A DNA stretch of 64,000 nucleotides from Chitinophaga agrisoli (lineage in GTDB: Bacteria > Bacteroidota > Bacteroidia > Chitinophagales > Chitinophagaceae): assembly GCF_008386695.1 (NCBI RefSeq), contig NZ_VUOC01000002.1:186001-250000 (forward strand), in the 5' to 3' direction. The first letter of the stretch is position 1, and each line of letters opens with the position of its first letter. Below, one piece after another: positions 34,513 through 42,873 of the stretch. Made by a program: the position numbers and the translations under genes. The notes below the pieces were generated by a model. The model had not been told where the DNA came from and ran no database searches. It saw only the letters and a list, made by a program, of their open reading frames with translations.

Positions 34513-37500
34513 TTAAAATGTTAATGAAAAACCGGCATTGATCACCCTTGACTGCGGATAGTACTGCCCGTTACCGTTAATGGATTCCGGATCCAGGATA
34601 CCCAGTTTATCAATGGTAAACAGGTTCAGACAGTTGGCATACACGCGCAGGTTACTGATGCCGATACGTTTCTTCAGCAGGCTGGAAAGGTTATACCCTA
34701 TCTCCACGTTCTTCAGACGCACGTAGTCCGTGTTCCGGAACCAATAGGTATTACCGGTAGCCCAGTAGGTATCATTACGGTCATTTACGCGCGGATCCAC
34801 GCTGCTGGGATTATCCGGGCTCCAGCGATGATCGTAATAGTCTTTGGTGAAGTTGCCTATCTCCCCGGACTCCGTATTGATCTGTAATCCACCGCCGGTG
34901 GCGCCCTGCACCAATACAGACATATCAAAGTTCTTAAACTGCAGGCCTATGTTCAGACCACCGGTAAACGTGGGCTGGCTGCTTTTATCCATACGTATCT
35001 TATCATCACCATTGATCTGTCTGTCGCCATTGATGTCTTTGAACTTCATATCGCCGGGGCGCAGGTCGTTGGTGAGCGCGCTGTAGTTGATCGTGTTGGC
35101 CTTGATATCATCAAAATCGCGGAATACGCCATCATACTCGTAGTATAACCCTGTATTCATAGCGCGGCCGGTGGATTTCTGCCAATCAGGCGCGCCTGGC
35201 GGCTCATCCCAGAACTCGATGGTGTTTTTGGCAAAACCACCGTTCACACTTACGTTGTAATTCAGCTCTCCTATCTTATTGGCATAACCTACGTTAAACT
35301 CCCACCCTTTGTTCCTTACACGGCCCAGGTTCTCCGCGGGTAGCGTCATACCGGTTGTTTGCGGGATAGAAGCGTTCCTGCGCACCAGTATGCCGGAGCG
35401 TTTGTTGATGAAGTAATCCAGTTCAAAGAAGATTTTGCCATCCAGCAACTGGCCATCCAGGCCCAAATTGTAGTTATTAGCTTTTTCCCAGGTGATATTA
35501 GGGTTAGCCAGGCGGGCTTCGAAGATAGACTTGGCCATCTGCCCATCCAGGATATAGCTGTTAAAGCCATAAGTACCGTAGTACTGGTATTCCTGCAGGG
35601 TAAGGGTGCCATCGTTATTATCATCAAAATAGATCTGGTCATTACCCAGCTGGCCCCAGGAGGCGCGCAGCTTCAGGTAATTCATGAAGTGCACATTCTC
35701 TTTCCAGAAGTTCTCTTCAGACACACGCCAGCCGGCCAGTATACCAGGGAAGAAACCAAAGCGCGACTGGGCGGGGAACATGTAGGAACCATCCACGCGC
35801 CATACAAATTCCGCCAGGTATTTTTCTTTGTAGTTATAAGCGGCACGGCCAAAATAGTTAAGGCGCGCACGGTCCCAGGCGCCGCCATCGTTGTTCTTTT
35901 CACGGTCGCCGCCGGCTACCAGCTGGTCAATGGCAGATGAGATGAAGTATTTACGGGATGCGGAGAAATTATCATTATTCACCGTTTCCTTTTCCATACC
36001 AAATACGAGGTTCACCGTATGGCCGCCTTTAAAGGTGCGGTCATAGGTGAGCAGGCCTCGCAGCAGTTTATTGGTCTGGTCTTCATCTGCCTGATCCAGT
36101 GTAGGCTGGTCAGTACCGCGTTTGCTGCGGGAGAGCTTAGGCGTTTTGCCATCTGCCTCATAACTGGTGCCATCCCAGGTATACAGGTACCAGGGCGTCA
36201 TCCAGTCCTTAGTACGTTTAATGTATTTATCAAAGGCGATATTGCCGCTCAGCTTTAATCCCTCTACCCAGGGTATGGTAATATCCAGGCGGGCATTGGT
36301 CTGTACGTAATAGCGTTTATCATTATTATAACCGGTCTGGCTGGTGGTGATCACCACCGGGTTGTTACCATACTCAATATCCGGACCGGGCATGCCATTG
36401 GGCCAGAAAGCAGGCTCCGTAGGCTTACCGCGCATCAGCATACGGAAGATATCCGCAGCGCTGCGTGTGGGGAAATGGCGGTTCTCCTGACGGCCCAACA
36501 TGTCTACGCTTACGCTCATATACTTGTTGATCTTACCATCCAGGTTAATACGCAGGCTGTATTGATCAAAACCAGTGGCGGATTTTTTATAATAGCCGTC
36601 CTGGTCCATATAGTTAAAGGAAGTGAGGTAACGCAGGTTCTCAGAACCTCCGGAGAGTTGCAGGGTATGATTAGCCACCGGTGACCAGGTCTTTAAAGTA
36701 GACTTGTACCAATCTGTATTGGGATGCCCCCAGGGATCAGAGCCATCGCCATATTTTGTGATGTCTTCCTGTGTAAAAGGCGGCGTCCAGACATTACCGG
36801 AGTTAGGTGAGGTATAGGTACCGCTTTGTTTATAGCTGCTCCAGGCATCATTCCATTCAGCGGGCGCCACGTTCTTATACATGCTCAGCTCATTACGGAT
36901 CTGTGCATATTCCGGCGCAGAGGACATTTCCGGTACATGCGTAGGCTGTGAAAAGCCCTGGTTAAAATTATACATGAGCACCGGCTTACCACTCTTACCA
37001 CGTTTGGTAGTAACGAGTATTACGCCGTTGGCCGCCCTGGCGCCATAAATAGCAGCAGAAGCGTCTTTCAGTACAGACATATTTTCTATATCCGCAGGGT
37101 TCAGCCTTTCCAGGCCACCGGTACGCTGGGCCACCCCATCTATCACCACCAGCGGATCATTATTACCTAATGTATTGGAACCGCGTATGCGCAGCGTAGA
37201 GCCATCGCCACCCGGCTCGCCGGTGTTCTGCATGGCGGTAACACCCGGCATACGGCCGGCTATGGAGTTACTCAGGTTGGTAGCCGGTGATTTTACCAGG
37301 TCTGCGCCCTTGATAGTAGCTACGGCGCCGGTCACGGATTCGCGTTTCTGTGAACCGTAACCTACTACCACTACTTCACTCAGGCCTTTGGTATCTTCCT
37401 GTAAGCTGATGTTGAGCGTGGTCTGGTCCGTAACGTTGATCGTTTGTGAGAGAAAGCCAATAGCGCTGATCGTGATCTTTGCGCCCGCAGGCACAGAGAT

Positions 37501-37995
37501 GGTAAAGGCGCCATTTACATCGGTGGTGGTACCTTTATTGGTACCTTCTATCTTCACCGTGGCGCCGGGCACCCCTTGTTTATTCTTATCCGTGATATGC
37601 CCTTTCACCACAATATCCTGCGCCTCGCCTCCTTTAGGCGATATTACGATCAGGTTATCATTTACCATCCTGAATCCAAAACCGGTATTATGCAGCGCCA
37701 TGTCCAATACTTCAGACACGGGTTTGTCCTGCACGTCTACCGTGATCACACGGTTCAGGGAGGCGGCATCTTCCTGGTAGATGAAGCGGTAGCTGGTTTG
37801 CTCCGCTATTTTACGGAAGAGCTGTTTGATGCTTTTGTTTTCCTGCTTCAGCGTGACTTTAGCCTCTTGCGAGAATGCGTCGTTAGCAGAGGCCTGGAAG
37901 ATGGTCGCGAGCAGTAGAAGGATGGTCAGCTTCATACATAGTATCGACTTACAGACATAACGATGCCTGTCCACCAACAAGTCAAATTTTTTCAT
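34513..37995 (-). CDS. SusC/RagA TonB-linked outer-membrane transporter with STN domain
   Basis: A 1160-residue TonB-dependent channel. Order: signal peptide (hydrophobic core at about residues 23-37), STN signalling domain (about 45-118: IKQLFRKIAEQTSYRFIYQ, VSEVLDMALHNTGFGFRM), carboxypeptidase-like barrel domain (about 128-205: VKGHITDKNKQGVPGATVKIEG), plug with VVVVGYGSQKRESVTGAVA and LKDASAAIYGARAANGVILV, and a beta-barrel ending in GFSLTF. The STN domain fits control by the FecR and ECF sigma genes upstream: substrate binding signals through STN to FecR. SusD follows after 10 bases. Confidence 0.94.
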   Translation of the reverse strand: MKKFDLLVDRHRYVCKSILCMKLTILLLLATIFQASANDAFSQEAKVTLKQENKSIKQLFRKIAEQTSYRFIYQEDAASLNRVITVDVQDKPVSEVLDMALHNTGFGFRMVNDNLIVISPKGGEAQDIVVKGHITDKNKQGVPGATVKIEGTNKGTTTDVNGAFTISVPAGAKITISAIGFLSQTINVTDQTTLNISLQEDTKGLSEVVVVGYGSQKRESVTGAVATIKGADLVKSPATNLSNSIAGRMPGVTAMQNTGEPGGDGSTLRIRGSNTLGNNDPLVVIDGVAQRTGGLERLNPADIENMSVLKDASAAIYGARAANGVILVTTKRGKSGKPVLMYNFNQGFSQPTHVPEMSSAPEYAQIRNELSMYKNVAPAEWNDAWSSYKQSGTYTSPNSGNVWTPPFTQEDITKYGDGSDPWGHPNTDWYKSTLKTWSPVANHTLQLSGGSENLRYLTSFNYMDQDGYYKKSATGFDQYSLRINLDGKINKYMSVSVDMLGRQENRHFPTRSAADIFRMLMRGKPTEPAFWPNGMPGPDIEYGNNPVVITTSQTGYNNDKRYYVQTNARLDITIPWVEGLKLSGNIAFDKYIKRTKDWMTPWYLYTWDGTSYEADGKTPKLSRSKRGTDQPTLDQADEDQTNKLLRGLLTYDRTFKGGHTVNLVFGMEKETVNNDNFSASRKYFISSAIDQLVAGGDREKNNDGGAWDRARLNYFGRAAYNYKEKYLAEFVWRVDGSYMFPAQSRFGFFPGILAGWRVSEENFWKENVHFMNYLKLRASWGQLGNDQIYFDDNNDGTLTLQEYQYYGTYGFNSYILDGQMAKSIFEARLANPNITWEKANNYNLGLDGQLLDGKIFFELDYFINKRSGILVRRNASIPQTTGMTLPAENLGRVRNKGWEFNVGYANKIGELNYNVSVNGGFAKNTIEFWDEPPGAPDWQKSTGRAMNTGLYYEYDGVFRDFDDIKANTINYSALTNDLRPGDMKFKDINGDRQINGDDKIRMDKSSQPTFTGGLNIGLQFKNFDMSVLVQGATGGGLQINTESGEIGNFTKDYYDHRWSPDNPSSVDPRVNDRNDTYWATGNTYWFRNTDYVRLKNVEIGYNLSSLLKKRIGISNLRVYANCLNLFTIDKLGILDPESINGNGQYYPQSRVINAGFSLTF

Positions 37996-38069
37996 AAATT
38001 TGGTTTGAAAGGTTAATGAAATAGCATGCCCGGGTAACGGCTAATTACCTGCATGAGATTTTGGCTTTT

Positions 38070-38095
38070 ACGGGAAATGCGGCCACATTTCCCGT
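38070..38095 (-). other. Hairpin between FecR and SusC genes
   Basis: A perfect 10-bp stem ACGGGAAATG / CATTTCCCGT with a 6-base loop in the 182-base FecR-SusC gap. On the transcribed strand it is not followed by a T run, so it may be an RNA-processing or partial-termination site that sets different levels of the two products. The rest of the gap shows nothing else. Confidence 0.45.
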
Positions 38096-38177
38096 TTTTA
38101 TGCGCTACTATTGTGGTTCATGATAACATAACGTGGTTTAGTTAGAGAATAGCATATAGTTTATTTCTACCATGGTT

Positions 38178-39251
38178 TTACTCTTCCTCGTAAAGCTGGG
38201 CCACATGATCCTTTAATTTATATTTACAACCGGTGATCATGCTGATGGCCTTTAAAGCCTGCTCCGGCGATTCATCCTTAAACGAGCCTGTCATCCTGAA
38301 ATGCTGCAGGCGTGCGCCCGTCACGGTTATCCGTATATCAAACCATCTTTCCATACGGGTAGTCAGCTCAGATAATGGCTCACCGGTAAAGATCAGTTGA
38401 TTGTCTATCCAGGCGGTTTCTGCGATGGTGCTGTCTTTATCTACGTCTACATTGGAGATGGTCAGCTCTTTCCGGGGGTGTACATCCGGTGGCGTTGCCG
38501 CTACAGACAGCTTTTCAAAAGAGCTTAACAGGTAACGCTCCTGCGGACGGCGTTTTACCTGTACTTCTATCTTTCCACGTATCAATACTGCTTCCGCCTT
38601 CTTATCGCCCCCATAGGACCGCACGTTCAGCGAGGTGCCCAGCACCCGTACTTCCATCACATCTGTATTAATAATAAAAGGTTTTCCTTCGTTCTTTACC
38701 ACTTCAAAAAAGGCCTCTCCATCCAGCTGTACCCGGCGTTCCTTTTCCAGGAAATCGTCGCCATAGGTAAGTTTGCTGCTGGCGTTCAGCCATACCGTGG
38801 TGCCATCCGGCAGTATCAGCTTGGTACGGGAACCGGGCCGGGTCATCACCATATTGGGATACCGTTTTTCCTGCACCGGGGCTACGCGGGTATAACGTAG
38901 TGTCCAGAACAGGGTGCTTGCCAGCAGGGCCAGTATAACAGCAGCTGCGAGGTAGCGCTTTTGTACCTTGCCGCCGAGCCGCCTGATTCGGGCGGGTTTT
39001 CTTTCCGGTACCAGCTTAGCATCGTGCAGCCGCTGCATATGTTGCTCCAGCAACCGTTTGGATTGCTCCGGCGCCCGTGGCTGGGAGCTCAGTTTTCCAT
39101 CCTCCCAGAGCCATTGTACCGTTGCATACGCTTCAGAGAATTCCGGAAACGCTTTCAGCAGATCCGCCAGCAGCAATTGCTCTTTTGCTGTTAGCGCTCC
39201 GCTGATCTTTCTCAACAACAGTTTGTAAAAGATAGATTCCGGTCCGTTCAT
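38178..39251 (-). CDS. FecR-family anti-sigma factor
   Basis: Inner-membrane regulator that holds the cognate ECF sigma factor until a signal arrives through the TonB transporter. The 357-residue protein has a cytoplasmic N-terminal part, a membrane segment near residues 100-117 (YLAAAVILALLASTLFW), and the periplasmic FecR domain (about 140-245: TRPGSRTKLILPDGTTVWLNASSKLTY, GEAFFEVVKNEGKPFII, VRVLGTSLNVRSYG). The C-terminal domain (about 280-350) is the STN-like segment that contacts the transporter. In most such loci it follows the sigma gene directly; here 1.1 kb of repeats intervenes. Confidence 0.93.
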   Translation of the reverse strand: MNGPESIFYKLLLRKISGALTAKEQLLLADLLKAFPEFSEAYATVQWLWEDGKLSSQPRAPEQSKRLLEQHMQRLHDAKLVPERKPARIRRLGGKVQKRYLAAAVILALLASTLFWTLRYTRVAPVQEKRYPNMVMTRPGSRTKLILPDGTTVWLNASSKLTYGDDFLEKERRVQLDGEAFFEVVKNEGKPFIINTDVMEVRVLGTSLNVRSYGGDKKAEAVLIRGKIEVQVKRRPQERYLLSSFEKLSVAATPPDVHPRKELTISNVDVDKDSTIAETAWIDNQLIFTGEPLSELTTRMERWFDIRITVTGARLQHFRMTGSFKDESPEQALKAISMITGCKYKLKDHVAQLYEEE

Positions 39252-39293
39252 TTAACTTGCGTGATACGTTATATATATAGACGGCAGAATGGA

Positions 39294-39303
39294 ACGGTTA
39301 CCA
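39294..39303 (-). promoter_or_regulatory. ACGGTTACCA box upstream of FecR
   Basis: On the minus strand TGGTAACCGT ends 42 bases before the FecR ATG and is followed by CTATATA. The same 10-mer occurs at a like distance upstream of the HvfA-like gene (53383-53392). A candidate ECF-dependent promoter element; inference only. Confidence 0.3.
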
Positions 39304-39444
39304 TTAAGAAAGTATTAACTTTTTTTTAAGACAGGGGTTTTGGGGTGATGTTACCCCGCAATTGGTGGTAGGGTGTAACGTTGCGATGCAGTTGCAGTAA
39401 CGTTGCCAGGCAGTTGCGATGCGATTGTGAGCGGGTCGAATCCC

Positions 39445-39524
39445 GGACAGATGTTAATAGCAATTCCCCGGTCAGATGTTAATATAGTAATTCCCAGGAT
39501 AGATGTTAATATAGTAATTCCTCA
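39445..39524. repeat. Three tandem 25-28 bp units
   Basis: Units at 39445-39469, 39470-39496 and 39497-39524, each containing AGATGTTAATA and AATTCC. They form the left part of a 1.09-kb gene-free block (39252-40340) between FecR and its sigma factor. Left of them, 39378-39428 is a GTTGCnnTGC-rich stretch that also looks repetitive. Confidence 0.7.
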
Positions 39525-39625
39525 GCCGGCAGGTTCAAAATAGGCTGCGCCTGCCGCGGGAGGGCTGCTTAGCAAGTAGGCTGCATGAGCCGCGCCAGCC
39601 AAGGCCTATTTTGAATCCTGCCGGC
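39525..39625. repeat. Palindromic element, copy A
   Basis: A 101-base element whose ends are near-perfect inverted repeats: it begins GCCGGCAGGTTCAAAATAGG and ends with the complement (CCTATTTTGAATCCTGCCGGC, given here as its two parts CCTATTTTGA and ATCCTGCCGGC). The inner arms GCGCCTGCCGCGG and CCGCGCCAGCC differ. Copy B lies about 390 bases away in the opposite orientation with a different centre. It looks like a REP/MITE-type mobile palindrome; no transposase is nearby. Confidence 0.75.
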
Positions 39626-39908
39626 ACGGCGGTAGTACGTTGTTCAGTTGGGGAATGCCTTTAATCAGGCAGGCTGGCGATGCTATTATTGGGGGAGCCT
39701 ATTAACTATTGAATCCTGCCGGCAAGGCAGTAGTACGTTGTTCGGTTTGGGGAATGCCTTTAATCAGGCTGGCTGGCGATGCTAATATTGGGGGAGCCTA
39801 TTAACTATTGAATCCTGACGGTAATGCAGTAATACGTTGTTCAGTGGAAAATACCCTTAGTAAGGCAGGCTGTCTGATGATGCTATTACCCGGGCCTATT
39901 AATTAAAT
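39614..39908. repeat. Three tandem ~98 bp units
   Basis: Units at 39614-39711, 39712-39810 and 39811-39908. Each begins AATCCTG(C/A)CGG and contains TACGTTGTTC, a TnAnTnAGGC segment, GATGCTA and CCTATTAA. Units 1 and 2 are nearly identical and unit 3 is more diverged, suggesting stepwise duplication. The first bases of each unit repeat the end of palindromic copy A. Confidence 0.75.
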
Positions 39909-40011
39909 GTCCATTAACCGGATATCTATTAACTGAGAAAAAACCCATCTTGCTAATTGTAACAATAGGGATGCAGGCGGCCTCCTCTGCTGAATGACGT
40001 ACTAGCGCCTT

Positions 40012-40111
40012 GCCGGCAGGATTCAAAATAGGCCTTGGCTGGCGCGGCTCTTACAGCCTACTACCAAACGAACAAGCCGCGGCAGGCGCAGCCTATTTTG
40101 AACCTGCCGGC
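40012..40111. repeat. Palindromic element, copy B (inverted relative to A)
   Basis: A 100-base element matching the reverse complement of copy A in both arms (the GTTCAAAATAGGCTGCGCC and CCGCGCCAGCCAAGGCC arms are identical) but with an unrelated centre of about 30 bases. Conserved arms with a changed centre fit structure-based selection or recombination between copies. Confidence 0.75.
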
Positions 40112-40114
40112 CAG

Positions 40115-40321
40115 GAACCCATTAGTTGCGAATTCATCAACTTTGAAACCCATTAGTTATGAAACCCGTTAGTTATGAAACCCTTTAGTTGTGGAAACCA
40201 TAAGTTGCGCAACCCACTAGTCGTATACCCCATTAGCTGCGCAACCCATCAGTTATGCAACCCATTAGTAGCAAAACCCACTAACAACAGGCAATCTATT
40301 AACCGCGGGAGCCAATTAACT
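40115..40321. repeat. Degenerate 16-bp minisatellite
   Basis: About twelve units of consensus AACCCATTAGTTATGM, with lengths of 14-18 bases and many substitutions; the middle units are the clearest. It ends just before the sigma-factor stop codon. No spacers of constant length occur, so it is not CRISPR. Positions 39909-40011, between the blocks, also carry TATTAAC fragments but no gene. Confidence 0.7.
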
Positions 40322-40340
40322 GTTATATTAACAATTATTA

Positions 40341-40907
40341 CTAACCAGCCAGGGTTTTGAACTTTACGGAGGCGGCTACCTTCTTTAAGGCGATGGACAT
40401 CTGTACTTCTACGGTGTTTACGGAAATGCCCAGTAAGGCCGCTACCTCTTTGTATTTGAAGCCATCTTCCTTTACCATCTTAAAAATAAGGCGGCAACGG
40501 GCGGGTAATACGTTGATAGCGCTTTCAATCTTGCGGATCATTTCTTTGGAGATCACTTGTTCTTCCGGGGTGGGCGCCTGGTCCTGTACGGTGAGGGGGT
40601 CTATTTCGTGGAATTCTATGCTGTGCAGCGGGCGTTCTTTTTTCAGGTAGTCCAGGGCCAGGTTGCGGGCCATAGTATAAATATAGTTACGGGGATATTG
40701 GGTGGCGGGCAGGGTCTTACGCCTGGCCCAGATCTTTACAAAGAGATCGGAATACAGTTCCTCCGCCACTTCCGTGGCGCCTACCAGCGCTTTTATGAAA
40801 GCGATCAGGGGCGTTTCCATCACCAGGAATAATTGCTGATAAGCCGTCATATCATCCTTGAGGCAAACGCTGTCGTACAACTCTTTTATTCCTTGCAGGT
40901 TATGCAT
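40341..40907 (-). CDS. ECF sigma factor of the SusCD locus (leftward)
   Basis: Sigma-70 family, ECF group, of the Bacteroidota FecI-like type. The 188-residue product has region 2 (AYQQLFLVMETPLIAFIKALV, ELYSDLFVKIW, YIYTMARNLALDYLKKE) and region 4 (LPARCRLIFKMVKEDGFKYKEVAALLGISVNTVEVQMS). I chose ATG 40907 over the GTG three codons earlier. Its FecR, SusC and SusD partners lie downstream on the same strand beyond the repeat block. It is divergent from a second ECF sigma gene across a 256-base gap. Confidence 0.92.
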   Translation of the reverse strand: MHNLQGIKELYDSVCLKDDMTAYQQLFLVMETPLIAFIKALVGATEVAEELYSDLFVKIWARRKTLPATQYPRNYIYTMARNLALDYLKKERPLHSIEFHEIDPLTVQDQAPTPEEQVISKEMIRKIESAINVLPARCRLIFKMVKEDGFKYKEVAALLGISVNTVEVQMSIALKKVAASVKFKTLAG

Positions 40908-41132
40908 AGATAGCACTTCAATTAAACGTTTTCAATATGATACAGTCTGACGCATACGGGGGATCACTTCAACGGTTTACGGCAAAGTTTTTCATAACGA
41001 ATTTCTCCCTATCCATGCTACAATAGCAGTGCTACGTTTTACCAAAATAATAGGAAAATATTCAAAATCCAAATCCTAACCGGTACATTCAGAATTAATT
41101 ATTCCTTAATAAACGTCATCGCAGGTTTTTGC

Positions 41133-41140
41133 AAACTTTG
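41133..41140 (+). promoter_or_regulatory. Possible -7 element for the rightward sigma gene
   Basis: AAACTTTG, one base off TAnnTTTG, 23 bases before the GTG start. A matching AAACTTTGCC lies on the minus strand at 40981-40990 in front of the leftward sigma gene. The rest of the 40908-41163 gap shows nothing clear. Confidence 0.3.
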
Positions 41141-41163
41141 CCCCTTAAAGAAAAACTCGGTTC

Positions 41164-41688
41164 GTGGAAGAGATACTTGCATTACAAGCGGGACATACAC
41201 AGGTATTTGAGCAGGTATACCATGCCTATCACGAAAAACTATACTTCTATTTTCTGAAGCATACCCGCTCCCAGCTGTGGGCAGAGGAACTGCTGCAAAC
41301 CACCTTTGTAAAGCTCTGGCGTCACCGGCAGCAGCTGTCGGCTGAGCATACCCTTTCTGAGCAGCTGTTCCGCATTGCCAAAACATCGCTGATAGATATG
41401 GTACGGCATAACCGTCACCAGCAGGAGTTCCTGCGCTCCTATACTGCGGACCTCCTGCAGCAGGGGCTGACGGCAGAACCCACCAGCCGGGATACCATTC
41501 ACCAGCTGCACCGCGAAATGGAGAAACTGCCGCCCGTACGTAAGAAAGTGTTTATGCTAAGCCGTATAGATGGCCTTTCCCATAAAGAGATCTCCCATCT
41601 GCTCTCCATCTCCCCCAGAACGGTGGAGGTACATATCACCAAAGCCCTGAAGCAATTACGCAGGGCGCTGCTCACCTTTCTTTGTTAG
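41164..41688 (+). CDS. ECF sigma factor of the second SusCD locus (rightward)
   Basis: A 174-residue ECF sigma factor: region 2 (FEQVYHAYHEKLYFYFLKHT, AEELLQTTFVKLWRHR, LFRIAKTSLIDMVR) and region 4 (LPPVRKKVFMLSRIDGLSHKEISHLLSISPRTVEVHITKAL). The start is GTG; an in-frame TAA lies five codons upstream and no ATG is near the N-terminus. FecR, SusC and SusD genes follow in order. Divergent from the other sigma gene. Confidence 0.92.
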   Translation: MEEILALQAGHTQVFEQVYHAYHEKLYFYFLKHTRSQLWAEELLQTTFVKLWRHRQQLSAEHTLSEQLFRIAKTSLIDMVRHNRHQQEFLRSYTADLLQQGLTAEPTSRDTIHQLHREMEKLPPVRKKVFMLSRIDGLSHKEISHLLSISPRTVEVHITKALKQLRRALLTFLC

Positions 41689-41773
41689 GCCCCTGTTTTT
41701 CCAATTTAAACAAATTGTTAAGGGTAAGGGATAGGCCCTTGCCGATCGTAGTATATAAAAATGCGCAGATGCT

Positions 41774-42802
41774 ATGGCATTATCACGGGAGTTATACCAG
41801 CGGTTCATAAAAGGTCAATGCACGGAAGAGGAAGAGCTGGCAGTGCTGTTATACTTCAGGGAGCATCCGGATGCTATGGAGGAACACCTGCAGGGGGCGG
41901 ACTGGGAAGACTTTACGCCGGAGGGTAAACTGCACCCTGTGGTGTCAGAGAAAGTGATGGACCGCGTTCAGCACCGTATTACGCAAGGCGCGCGCTGGCG
42001 GCAGGTCATCCGCCGTACGGCGGTAGCCGCAGCCTTTACCGGTACGGCGGCGCTGGCCTGGCTATTATTACGGCATCATGCGGCGCCTGTTCCGCAAGCG
42101 GCACTGGTCCGGGATACGGCTAAACCGGCTATCTTCTACCGGGATTACCGTAATGATGGCGCAACCGTTATGCAGCTGGCACTGGAAGACAGCTCTACCG
42201 TGCAACTGCAGCCGGGCAGCAGCCTTCACTACCGGCAGGGGTTTGACAGCAATAAACGGAATATCTGGCTAAAAGGGGACGCCCGTTTCCAGGTAGCCAA
42301 AGACAGCCACCGCCCCTTTACGGTGTATGCCGCTACCACTGCTACTACCGCATTGGGCACCAATTTCCGGATAACAGAGGATAGCGCCACCCACCGTGTA
42401 ACGGTAAAGCTATACAGCGGCCTGGTAAAGGTAAGGCCCTATGAGCACAGCCTGGCTGTATTTGCGCCTACCTACCTGCACCCTGGCGAAAAGCTGGTGT
42501 TCACCGCAGGTGCTAATAAGCTTAAACTGTATAAGCCAACGGCGCAGCAGGCGGATGGCGACGCCGGTACAGCAGATAATGCACTGGTATACCGGCAGCG
42601 GCCGCTGCCCGCTGTACTGAAAGCGCTGGAACAACATTTTAATGTACAGATAGCATTTAATGCAAAAGCGTTGTCCGGTGTCCGGGTTACCGCGGAATTC
42701 AACGATACCGATACGCCGGAGCAGATATTACAGACGATCGCATTGCTAAACGATCTTACGCTGGAAGGAAATACAGCAAACGGGTTCACTTTAAAACGAT
42801 AA
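41774..42802 (+). CDS. FecR-family anti-sigma factor (second locus)
   Basis: A 342-residue membrane regulator. Cytoplasmic part to about residue 78, membrane segment near 78-95 (AVAAAFTGTAALAWLLL), then the periplasmic FecR domain (about 120-235: VMQLALEDSSTVQLQPGSSLHY, GDARFQVAKDSHRPFTVYA, TALGTNFRI) and the C-terminal STN-like segment (PLPAVLKALEQHFNVQIAF). It follows the sigma gene after 85 bases, the normal arrangement. Its usual TTVWLN-type motif is replaced by STVQLQP. Confidence 0.9.
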   Translation: MALSRELYQRFIKGQCTEEEELAVLLYFREHPDAMEEHLQGADWEDFTPEGKLHPVVSEKVMDRVQHRITQGARWRQVIRRTAVAAAFTGTAALAWLLLRHHAAPVPQAALVRDTAKPAIFYRDYRNDGATVMQLALEDSSTVQLQPGSSLHYRQGFDSNKRNIWLKGDARFQVAKDSHRPFTVYAATTATTALGTNFRITEDSATHRVTVKLYSGLVKVRPYEHSLAVFAPTYLHPGEKLVFTAGANKLKLYKPTAQQADGDAGTADNALVYRQRPLPAVLKALEQHFNVQIAFNAKALSGVRVTAEFNDTDTPEQILQTIALLNDLTLEGNTANGFTLKR

Positions 42803-42825
42803 GATAAACACCCTTTATTGAAAAC

Positions 42826-42841
42826 GGGCCATATATGGCCC
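42826..42841. other. 16-bp perfect palindrome before SusC
   Basis: GGGCCATATATGGCCC lies between FecR and SusC. It contains the first in-frame ATG (42835) of the SusC frame and would occlude it in RNA, which supports the later start at 42874. Confidence 0.45.
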
Positions 42842-42873
42842 CGGGAAAACTATTGTCCAAAAAAAACGATCAT

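Noticed and set aside
39525-40111. Insertion sequence or transposon
   Set aside because: The paired palindromes look like mobile ends, but the 390 bases between them contain no transposase frame.
40115-40321. CRISPR array
   Set aside because: Units are about 16 bases, degenerate and directly adjoining, with no constant-length spacers and no cas genes.
42835-42873. Longer N-terminus for the second SusC
   Set aside because: It would put a charged, unrelated stretch before the signal peptide, and its ATG lies in a perfect palindrome.
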